From Desulfobacteraceae bacterium (GTDB lineage Bacteria; Desulfobacterota; Desulfobulbia; Desulfobulbales; Desulfobulbaceae): 18,918 nucleotides of DNA. The stretch spans positions 1 to 18,918 of the forward strand of contig JALHJD010000025.1 in NCBI GenBank assembly GCA_022837185.1, read 5' to 3'. A model generated the notes under the pieces. That model was not told the origin of the DNA and did not search any database. It worked only from the letters and a program-made list of their open reading frames with translations. Shown one piece after another: positions 1 to 5,731 of this stretch. How positions within the stretch are numbered: the stretch's first letter is position 1; the number at the start of each line of letters is the position of its first letter. Made by a program: the position numbers and the translations under genes.

Positions 1-1337
1 TCGATCAGTCCGGCATTCAGACGACCTATGCCGGCCCGTACAATCTCATCGGCCGGGATTACAGCCGGAGCGACTGGTTTCCCAAGGCCGTCAGTCACGA
101 AACATTCATCAGCACCGCCTTTCTCGGCTACCGTGATATCCCCCATTTTGTCGTCACGGTTTCCAAACGGACAGCGAATCAGGCGGTCTGCGGTCTGCTC
201 AAGGCAAGTATCGACTCCGAAACCCTGGACAAATTCATCGCCACGACAAAAACAGAGGCCTCGGACGATATTTTTCTCATCGATTACGGCGGCAACCTGC
301 AGACCTCTTCCCGGTTTTACGGCAATGCGGTTTCCGGCCTGTTCCCCCTTGCCCGGCTTCCCAACCGGGGAGACGTCACCCTTGAGTACGCCCGGTCAAA
401 ATCCGAGTCCGGGCAAGAATTCCGGGCCTACGCGTATATTGACAATACCCCCTGGATTCTCGTCCTGGTCAAGAAGGGCTATGCGTACGGAGAGGGCTGG
501 AACCAGTTCAAAAACCAGATGCACGCCATTGTCATAATCAGCATCATCCTGGTCCTGGTGGTTGTCGTCCGGGTGGCCAATATCCTTGTCGACCGTGTCC
601 GGCACAGCGACGCAGCCAGGGAAGCGATCATCGCCGAGGCCGAGCATAACAGCAAACTCGCCTCCATCGGCCGGCTCGCCGCCGGAGTCGCCCATGAAAT
701 CAACAACCCCCTGGCCATCATCGATCAGAAGGCCGGGTTGATGAAAGATCTGATGGATATATCCGACGATTTTCAATACAAGGCCAAGTTTGCCGAACTG
801 ATCGGCGGGGTGCAGAATGCCGTTTCGCGCTGCAAAGTGATTACCCACCGGCTGCTTGGCTTTGCCCGGCGGATGGATGTCACGCCTGAACCGGTGATGG
901 TCAATGAACTGATCCGGGAGGTCCTCGCCTTTCTCGAAAAGGAGATTCTCTACCGCAATATCCGCCTGGAGCTTGAACTGCGCGACAATCTGCCGACGAT
1001 CCGCAGCGACCGGGGTCAGCTGCAGCAGATTTTTCTTAACATCATCAACAATGCCATCGATGCCGTGGAGGATGAAGGGTATGTACGAATAGCCACCACC
1101 CGGCAGGACGCCTTTCTGCGGGTCGACATCACGGATAACGGGCCCGGCATCCCTCAGGAGACGATGAAACATATCTTCGAGCCGTTTTTCACCACCAAGA
1201 CCAAGGGAGAACACAAGGGGACCGGGCTCGGCCTGTCCATCACCTACGGCCTGGTAACCAAACTGGGGGGGACGATCAAGGTGGACAGTGTTGTCGGAGA
1301 AGGGACGACGTTTACCGTGCTTCTGCCCTTGGACTGA
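1..1337 (+). CDS. Sensor histidine kinase, Cache-like sensor (5' truncated)
   Basis: The gene enters from the left edge; the first whole codon is at base 3 and 444 residues are visible. The first part (GPYNLIGRDYSRSDWF and what follows) resembles the second half of a periplasmic dCache ligand-binding domain. One membrane helix follows at about visible residues 174-193, then a DHp helix with the H-box AAGVAHEINNPL, whose phospho-acceptor is visible His231. The catalytic domain is complete: N-box NIINNAIDAV, G1 box DNGPGIP, F-box FEPFFTTKTK and G2 box GTGLGLS. It should therefore autophosphorylate in response to an extracytoplasmic signal and pass phosphate to a receiver. A receiver gene starts 18 bases downstream and is the obvious partner. 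The ligand cannot be told from the sequence. The kinase call is firm; the Cache call is by pattern only. Confidence 0.93.
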   Translation, partial: DQSGIQTTYAGPYNLIGRDYSRSDWFPKAVSHETFISTAFLGYRDIPHFVVTVSKRTANQAVCGLLKASIDSETLDKFIATTKTEASDDIFLIDYGGNLQTSSRFYGNAVSGLFPLARLPNRGDVTLEYARSKSESGQEFRAYAYIDNTPWILVLVKKGYAYGEGWNQFKNQMHAIVIISIILVLVVVVRVANILVDRVRHSDAAREAIIAEAEHNSKLASIGRLAAGVAHEINNPLAIIDQKAGLMKDLMDISDDFQYKAKFAELIGGVQNAVSRCKVITHRLLGFARRMDVTPEPVMVNELIREVLAFLEKEILYRNIRLELELRDNLPTIRSDRGQLQQIFLNIINNAIDAVEDEGYVRIATTRQDAFLRVDITDNGPGIPQETMKHIFEPFFTTKTKGEHKGTGLGLSITYGLVTKLGGTIKVDSVVGEGTTFTVLLPLD

Positions 1338-1355
1338 GAGAAGGAGATCCAGCTC

Positions 1356-1763
1356 ATGCAAAACCCGCGGGTGCTGATTGTGGACGATGAAAAGGAATTC
1401 GCCTCCACCCTGGCTGAAAGATTGAACATGCGGAACATGGAAGCAGTGGCCGTCTACTGCGCGGAAGACGCCCTTGCCCTCATCCACACCGCGGATCATG
1501 TGCCGGACGTCGTACTGCTTGACCTGAAAATGCCCAATATTGACGGGTTGCAGGCTCTTGAAGCAATAAAGCAGTACGATTCCTCCATCGAGGTCATCAT
1601 GCTGACCGGCCACGGGGACAGAAAAATAATAGAAGGCATCAGCAGCCTGATACTCGACTACATCATCAAGCCTGTTGATCTGCCTGAGCTGATCAAAAAG
1701 ATCGGCGCAGCAACGCAAAAACGGCGTGCGGCACTGCCCGGCGCTGAGGGAGGGACCGCATGA
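1356..1763 (+). CDS. Stand-alone response regulator receiver (REC)
   Basis: This 135-residue protein is one receiver domain and little else. The conserved set is intact: acidic pair Asp10-Asp11, phospho-acceptor Asp56 in VVLLDLKMP, Thr84 in MLTGHG and Lys105 before Pro106. There is no DNA-binding, enzymatic or AAA+ output; the tail after about residue 118 is short and Ala/Gly-rich. A good Shine-Dalgarno (GAAGGAGA) precedes the ATG. It sits just after a complete histidine kinase and its stop overlaps the start of the next gene as ATGA, so the three are probably translated together. The likely role is an intermediate phosphate carrier or a regulator acting by protein contact, in the manner of CheY or Spo0F. 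The partner assignment is inferred from position. Confidence 0.93.
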   Translation: MQNPRVLIVDDEKEFASTLAERLNMRNMEAVAVYCAEDALALIHTADHVPDVVLLDLKMPNIDGLQALEAIKQYDSSIEVIMLTGHGDRKIIEGISSLILDYIIKPVDLPELIKKIGAATQKRRAALPGAEGGTA

Positions 1764-2437
1764 GCATGACGAAGCCGAACCTGCATGACGCGCGCCTGGC
1801 CTTCGTGGGCCTGATAATCGCCGGAGTTTCCCACGAATTCAAAAATCACCTCAGCGTCACCAAGGAGCTCAGCGGCCTGCTCGATGACCTGCTGGCCATG
1901 GAGAAGGACGCCCTTCCCGGACGGGAGCGGTTGGCGAAAATCACGGCGGGCATTGGCGAACGTGTTGCCGCCGCCGCGGAAATGGCAAGCCATCTCGGCC
2001 GATTTGCCCACCGCATGGACTTTCCCCTCTCCTCATTCAGCGTCAACGAGGTGGTCGGCGAGATCCTTTTTCTGGCCCGCAGGTTTGCCCGGCTGAAAAA
2101 TGTCGCCCTGGAATTCGATCCGGCCCCGGGGCTCCCCCCCTTGCACAGCAACCCCTCACTGCTCCAGTTTGTCGTTTTTTCAGCTGTCATGCCGATGTTT
2201 GATCATCTTGAAAAACAGGGCGCCGTCCGAGTCGCCACCGCGGCGGCGGGGGACCGGGTCCGGATCGCCTTCCATTGCGAAAAAATCAAAGCCGGGGCCC
2301 CGGCGGACCTGTCCCCGCCCATTCCCCCCGAAGCGCTTCAGGCCCTGCATGCCGAACGTCCTCCGGTGGAGCCGGACAAGGACGGCATCCGGGCCGTTTT
2401 ACTCTTATCTCCCATCCCCCCGGAGTCCGGCGGCTGA
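1760..2437 (+). CDS. DHp-domain protein with degenerate kinase ATPase domain
   Basis: A soluble 225-residue protein with no membrane segment or sensor domain. Near the N-terminus it has an H-box-like motif, AGVSHEFKNHLS, with His25 followed by Glu26 as in histidine kinase DHp domains. A second helix follows, and then a region where the ATPase domain should be. That region lacks a recognisable N-box Asn, DxGxG and GxGxG lid; the matching stretch reads FVVFSAVMPMF and the C-terminus is Pro-rich. The family logic of Spo0B and ChpT, DHp proteins with unusable ATPase domains that relay phosphate, suggests a phosphotransferase here, but this is inference. Its start overlaps the preceding receiver gene (ATGA). 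A second in-frame ATG lies two codons later. It could instead be a divergent but active kinase. Confidence 0.8.
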   Translation: MSMTKPNLHDARLAFVGLIIAGVSHEFKNHLSVTKELSGLLDDLLAMEKDALPGRERLAKITAGIGERVAAAAEMASHLGRFAHRMDFPLSSFSVNEVVGEILFLARRFARLKNVALEFDPAPGLPPLHSNPSLLQFVVFSAVMPMFDHLEKQGAVRVATAAAGDRVRIAFHCEKIKAGAPADLSPPIPPEALQALHAERPPVEPDKDGIRAVLLLSPIPPESGG

Positions 2438-2799
2438 CACCATGAATAACATGACGAAGGCCAGGGGGAACTGAGGACCTCGACAATCCCCTGCACCATG
2501 GTGTTGGAGATCGCGGTACCCTTTGCCGGCGGCCGGACATCCCTTCCGGGGACGGATTGATCTTCTTCGGCCTGGTGAATTGGGCCGGTGCCGGATGTAC
2601 ACCCCAATACGTCGCTTTATGTTTCATTATGTTTTACATCGCTGCCTTTTCGCCATTTCGCACTTTTTTCGCTTTAATCGATTGGTATTAAAAGAAAAAA
2701 ACTCGTCCTCCGCCACCCGTTCCCGTTTCGTTTCGTTTTACTTTGCCGCACGGCCTTGGCCGCATTTCTCGTGCCGACAACGGTGCATACATACAACTT

Positions 2800-2816
2800 A
2801 TTAATATGATTAATAT
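2800..2816. repeat. AT-rich direct repeat upstream of the sigma-54 site
   Basis: ATTAATAT occurs twice in direct orientation, separated by one G, just upstream of the -24 element. It may help DNA bending or melting, or bind a protein such as IHF, but no IHF consensus is evident. Confidence 0.4.
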
Positions 2817-2824
2817 TATTGTAA

Positions 2825-2840
2825 TGGCACAATGCTTGCA
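2825..2840 (+). promoter_or_regulatory. Sigma-54 (RpoN) promoter, -24/-12
   Basis: The site reads TGGCACAATGCTTGCA, matching the sigma-54 consensus TGGCACRNNNNTTGCW at every fixed position. The GG at 2826-2827 and the GC at 2838-2839 are exactly ten bases apart. Transcription would start near 2851, about 40 bases before the 96-residue protein gene at 2891, which has a strong ribosome site. Sigma-54 promoters need an AAA+ enhancer-binding protein; none of the receivers in this window has such a domain, so the activator must be encoded elsewhere. Confidence 0.85.
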
Positions 2841-2890
2841 ATAACTATGGCAAAAAGAGGCATGATCCCCCAAACAAAGGAGGCCATATC

Positions 2891-3181
2891 ATGAAAACGC
2901 TGCTCGAAAAATTCCAAAAATTGGCTATGGCAGTAACGTACGCTGAAGCAGGCGAATGGGATACGGCCAGGGAAATGCTGCCCGAATCGAAACCGCGCAC
3001 TTCCCTCAACTGGGTGGAAAGTCATTTTGCCGCCGTTGCCTTCGCCGAAGCAGGACTCCGGGAGGAAGCCGTGAACCTCACCAGCGGCAGGGGAGTGTGC
3101 AGCACGCTCGGTCGTGACATGTGTGAGAGCCTCGGCTTGCGGGGCGTCCATCTTTCATTCGGCTATGTAACCGTCAACTGA
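2891..3181 (+). CDS. Small helical protein with two AFAEAGE-type motifs
   Basis: A 96-residue cytoplasmic protein preceded by AAAGGAGG at seven bases from its ATG. Residues 12-30 (AMAVTYAEAGEWDTAREML) and 46-64 (FAAVAFAEAGLREEAVNLT) are two copies of one short motif: an Ala-rich helix, a Gly turn and a second helix, much like half of a TPR unit. The same motif ends the receiver proteins encoded at 3333 and 3927. The C-terminal 30 residues hold two cysteines (GVCSTLGRDMCESLG) and have no family I recognise. It is the first gene behind the sigma-54 promoter. I recall similar short proteins in Desulfobacterota but know of no assigned function; a role in protein contact within this signalling cluster is inferred from the shared motif. 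Confidence 0.8.
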   Translation: MKTLLEKFQKLAMAVTYAEAGEWDTAREMLPESKPRTSLNWVESHFAAVAFAEAGLREEAVNLTSGRGVCSTLGRDMCESLGLRGVHLSFGYVTVN

Positions 3182-3332
3182 CGGGAAACCGGCAATAATT
3201 GACAAGGGCCGCCCCTCCCCGTGCTCATAAATACCGGCTTTCACTCTCCACAGATGGCGGCGGGAAATGAGAAGGGGATGGGGCCAGCGGCCGAGACGGA
3301 ACTGGCCATGATTCGAATAACTGGTATGAGCG

Positions 3333-3878
3333 ATGCCTCAGTCGATTCTGATAGTAATGCACGATGCGTCATTCGGCCAGACCTTGCAGCAGAAATTAAG
3401 TCAATTCCGGGTAAAAGTTTTCAGGGCGGAAACCGCGGCTCAGGCCCTCGAACTTCTGGGCAGGCAAAAAATGAACGTTGTTCTCCTTGATGTCAGGGGG
3501 AACGCCTTGCCCGCGGTGCCCTTTCTGAAGGAATTGAAGGCCACCGCCACCGAAGTCGAGACCATTGTCATCAGCAGCATCGATGACGTCGCCATATCGA
3601 TCGAATGCATGCAGGAGGGGGCCTCGGATGAAATTACCGTTCCATTCGACATCGAATCCCTGAAAGGTAAAATTAAAGAGGCGGTCAAGCGAAGCAGGCT
3701 CCGGCAGAAGAAGAAACGAAAGTTTGCCTTTTTCGATAATTTCGAAAACGACATGGTCGCGGCAACGTTTGCCCAGATGGGTGAATTTGACTCCGCCCGG
3801 ACCATTCTTGACAAAAAAAAAGACGAGAGCAAAACCGACGACGACCAGAAGAAAAGCGGCAAGAAGCACGAAAAGTAA
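3333..3878 (+). CDS. Degenerate receiver protein with C-terminal helical motif
   Basis: A 181-residue protein with a receiver fold over about residues 3-120. The phospho-acceptor Asp53 (VVLLDVRG) is present, but the first acidic pair is His10-Asp11, the switch position is Ser81/Ser82, and the conserved Lys before Pro103 is Val102. It is therefore probably a pseudo-receiver that cannot be phosphorylated or switched normally. Residues 141-159 (MVAATFAQMGEFDSARTIL) repeat the motif of the small protein encoded at 2891, and the tail is Lys/Asp-rich and probably disordered. The start is set by an in-frame stop six bases upstream (3327-3329); the ribosome site is poor, so translation may be weak. 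It lies 151 bases after the small protein and 48 before the next receiver. Confidence 0.85.
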   Translation: MPQSILIVMHDASFGQTLQQKLSQFRVKVFRAETAAQALELLGRQKMNVVLLDVRGNALPAVPFLKELKATATEVETIVISSIDDVAISIECMQEGASDEITVPFDIESLKGKIKEAVKRSRLRQKKKRKFAFFDNFENDMVAATFAQMGEFDSARTILDKKKDESKTDDDQKKSGKKHEK

Positions 3879-3926
3879 CGAAACCGGCTTTGACTTGAGG
3901 TTAATGCCACAACAGCGAGGTGTCCC

Positions 3927-4379
3927 ATGGCTGAAATGAAAGTTCTGCTCGTTGATGACGAGGAAACATTTGTCCAAACCCTTTCAGAACGGCTCAAGAT
4001 GCGCGATCTGAAAAGCGACACTGTCTTTGACGGCACCCAGGCCATTGATTTCGTCAATGAAAATGAGCCGGATGTCATGGTGCTCGATCTGAAGATGCCC
4101 GGCATCGACGGAATGGAAGTTTTGCGCCGGGTCAAGAAAATGTACCCCAAAATCCAGGTTATCATCCTGACCGGGCACGGAACGGACAGGGATGAAGAAG
4201 AGTCACGCCGCCTGGGTGTTTTTGACTACCTGAAAAAACCCGTCGACATAGAAGAACTGGTCGGCCGGATCAAGGCGGCATATCACGAAAAGCTCCAGAA
4301 CACCATGGCTGCCGCCGCCTTTGCGGAAGAAGGCGAATATGAAACGGCGCGCAGCATCATGGAGAAAAAGAAAAAATAG
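3927..4379 (+). CDS. Response regulator receiver with C-terminal helical motif
   Basis: A 150-residue protein. The receiver (residues 4-120) is complete: Asp10-Asp11, phospho-acceptor Asp54 in VMVLDLKMPG, Thr82 in IILTGHG and Lys104-Pro105. Residues 127-145 (MAAAAFAEEGEYETARSIM) form the same short helical motif seen in the proteins encoded at 2891 and 3333, followed by a run of lysines. There is no DNA-binding or enzymatic domain. The receiver closely resembles the one encoded at 7241 (shared EVLRRV, YP, IILTGHGT and KPVDI stretches), suggesting duplication within the cluster. Its likely job is to bind a partner protein when phosphorylated, with the motif as contact surface; that is inference. 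Confidence 0.92.
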   Translation: MAEMKVLLVDDEETFVQTLSERLKMRDLKSDTVFDGTQAIDFVNENEPDVMVLDLKMPGIDGMEVLRRVKKMYPKIQVIILTGHGTDRDEEESRRLGVFDYLKKPVDIEELVGRIKAAYHEKLQNTMAAAAFAEEGEYETARSIMEKKKK

Positions 4380-4395
4380 ACCGTTTCATTGCTGA

Positions 4396-4447
4396 CAGCG
4401 GACCAGCCCGGGGCTGAATGACAACAGCCATGGGGGCTGTGCCGCTG
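4396..4447 (+). other. Nested inverted repeats (possible three-way junction RNA)
   Basis: In the 133-base gap before the receiver gene at 4513, CAGCGG (4396-4401) pairs with CCGCTG (4442-4447). Between them are two further hairpins: CAGCC/GGCTG (4404-4416) and ACAGCC/GGCTGT (4424-4440). Drawn as RNA this is an outer stem with two inner hairpins. No T-run follows, so a Rho-independent terminator is unlikely; it could be a processing or stability element. No known riboswitch was recognised. Confidence 0.45.
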
Positions 4448-4512
4448 ATCCGTTGGCGATGCCTTCCAGGACCGGGCCGCCAATACCATACTTCTGAACG
4501 GAGAAAACAAAC

Positions 4513-4953
4513 ATGGCTGAAGAGATCAAGGCAAATGTTTTGCTGGTGGATGATGAGGAACAATTCCTGGATGCCCTGTCCAGCCGCCTGGAAACCAGGG
4601 GTTATCGTGTTGACACGGTAACCAGCGGTGAAGACGCGGTTGACTTGATCGAGGGAAAATCCTTCGACGCGATTGTCCTGGACCTTGCCATGCCGGGACT
4701 TGACGGACTCGAGACCCTGAAGCGGATCAAGGAGAAAAACCCTGATCTCGAAATAATCATGCTGACCGGCCACGCCACAGTAAAAAGCGGCATCGAGGCG
4801 ATGAAAATGGGGGCCGAGGATTTCCTTGAAAAACCGGTCGATCTGAAGGAGCTCCTCGATAAAATCGGCGAGGCAAAACATAAACGAATGCTCGTTGTGG
4901 AGAAGAAGCGCCAGGAAGAGGTAAATAAAATCATCAAAAGCAAAAGCTGGTAA
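4513..4953 (+). CDS. Stand-alone response regulator receiver (REC)
   Basis: A 146-residue single-domain receiver. Key residues are Asp13-Asp14, phospho-acceptor Asp57 in IVLDLAMPG, Thr85 in MLTGHAT and Lys107-Pro108. The C-terminal 25 residues are charged and helical (KRMLVVEKKRQEEVNKIIK) but do not carry the AFAEEGE motif found in the two receivers before it. There is no output domain. A modest ribosome site (GGAG, nine bases upstream of the ATG) is present. It follows the nested hairpin at 4396-4447 and precedes the CBS protein by 206 bases. It probably takes part in the same phosphorelay; its partner is unknown. Confidence 0.92.
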   Translation: MAEEIKANVLLVDDEEQFLDALSSRLETRGYRVDTVTSGEDAVDLIEGKSFDAIVLDLAMPGLDGLETLKRIKEKNPDLEIIMLTGHATVKSGIEAMKMGAEDFLEKPVDLKELLDKIGEAKHKRMLVVEKKRQEEVNKIIKSKSW

Positions 4954-5098
4954 TCCTCTAACCATTATCCTGGGCCGCATCCGGGTGCCGGACGACAGAC
5001 CGGAAAGGCCGGGATCGAAATATTCGGAACGCCGCTGAAAAACAGGGGCATCCGAAAGAGGTGCAGTATGTCCTGCGAACGGGGTTTTTTCCGCGGCG

Positions 5099-5116
5099 AG
5101 GCGGGCTTTCCCGCCT
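5099..5116. repeat. Inverted repeat upstream of the CBS gene
   Basis: AGGCGGG and CCCGCCT form a perfect seven-base stem with a four-base CTTT loop, 44 bases before the CBS start. A T-run lies before rather than after the stem, so it does not look like a terminator for the + strand. Confidence 0.4.
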
Positions 5117-5144
5117 GACTTGCCGGCGTAAACATAATTACCAA

Positions 5145-5152
5145 GAGAGGAG
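5145..5152 (+). promoter_or_regulatory. Ribosome binding site fixing a GTG start
   Basis: AGAGGAGG lies seven bases before GTG at 5160. This marks the GTG as the start of the CBS gene rather than the in-frame ATG at 5061, which has no ribosome site and would add 33 basic residues of poor quality. Confidence 0.85.
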
Positions 5153-5159
5153 GACTCAA

Positions 5160-5684
5160 GTGCAGACCGATAACCCTGTGGTCAAGGACCACATAATCAC
5201 CCTCGACAGGTTCCCGCATCTCACCGAAGACCAGTCCCTCAGCGACGCCGTTGAAGTCATCAAATCCTACACTGACGGTTCCCGGGAGCTGCTCAGGTAC
5301 CGGGAGATCCTCATTCTCGACGCCGGCAACCGGCTGGTGGGCCGGGTCACCATGCAGGACATCATTCTGGGGATCGACCCCCGTTTTACCGGGCTTGCCA
5401 AGGTCAATAAATTTGAAGGCAAAAAACCGGATGCCACCAGTCTGGTTATCCTCTGGGAAGATTCCTTCTTTGAGGAGTGCTCGAAGAGAAGAACGAAAAA
5501 AATCATCGATTTCATGTCGCCCATCAAGCTGACCATCAGGAGCAGCGAGTCCCTCCTCAAGACCCTGGCCATCATGTTGAGCGTCAACGAAACCGTCCTT
5601 CCCGTTGTCGATGACTCACGGGTTCTTGGCGTGATCCGCATGGAGGAGATATTCAAGGCCATAACCAGCCGGTGCAAGCTGTAA
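5160..5684 (+). CDS. CBS-domain pair protein
   Basis: A 174-residue cytoplasmic protein made of two CBS motifs. The first spans about residues 12-75 (EILILDAGNRLVGRVTMQDIILGI) and the second about 115-172 (DFMSPIKLTIRSS, then VLPVVDDSRVLGVIRMEEIFKAI). CBS pairs commonly bind adenosine nucleotides such as AMP, ATP or S-adenosylmethionine and regulate a partner enzyme or transporter. There is no fused effector domain, so this one must act in trans. It sits 47 bases upstream of the SLC13-type permease, probably in the same operon, which makes that permease the natural target; this is inference from position. The start is chosen at GTG 5160 because of the strong ribosome site there. Confidence 0.88.
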   Translation: MQTDNPVVKDHIITLDRFPHLTEDQSLSDAVEVIKSYTDGSRELLRYREILILDAGNRLVGRVTMQDIILGIDPRFTGLAKVNKFEGKKPDATSLVILWEDSFFEECSKRRTKKIIDFMSPIKLTIRSSESLLKTLAIMLSVNETVLPVVDDSRVLGVIRMEEIFKAITSRCKL

Positions 5685-5731
5685 GATAATCAACAATTTT
5701 ATGAGTTAAATACCTAGGCGGGGAGAAAGTC

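Larger units (their letters stand above)
2438..2890 (+). other. 453-base intergenic region ending in a sigma-54 promoter
   Basis: No convincing gene was found. The left third is GC-rich. From about 2610 the base composition turns AT-rich, unlike the coding DNA around it, with several A and T runs. The end holds an AT-rich direct repeat, a sigma-54 promoter and the Shine-Dalgarno AAAGGAGG (2876-2883) of the next gene. An open frame of 93 codons at 2523-2804 has no ribosome site and resembles nothing I know. The region separates the kinase/receiver/DHp genes from the small-protein/receiver/transporter genes and probably holds the main control point for the latter. Confidence 0.7.

Noticed and set aside
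396..1718. Long minus-strand open frame opposite the kinase and receiver
   Set aside because: It is the antisense shadow of two clear signalling genes; the translation is a low-complexity mix with no family features.
2523..2804. 93-codon open frame in the gap before the sigma-54 promoter
   Set aside because: No ribosome site, odd composition (runs of Phe, Arg, His, Ser) and a promoter-like AT-rich end; it looks like chance.
3199..3233. TTGACA box upstream of the degenerate receiver
   Set aside because: The -35 match is perfect, but no -10 box lies at 16-18 bases; the nearest (CATAAA) is 21 bases away.
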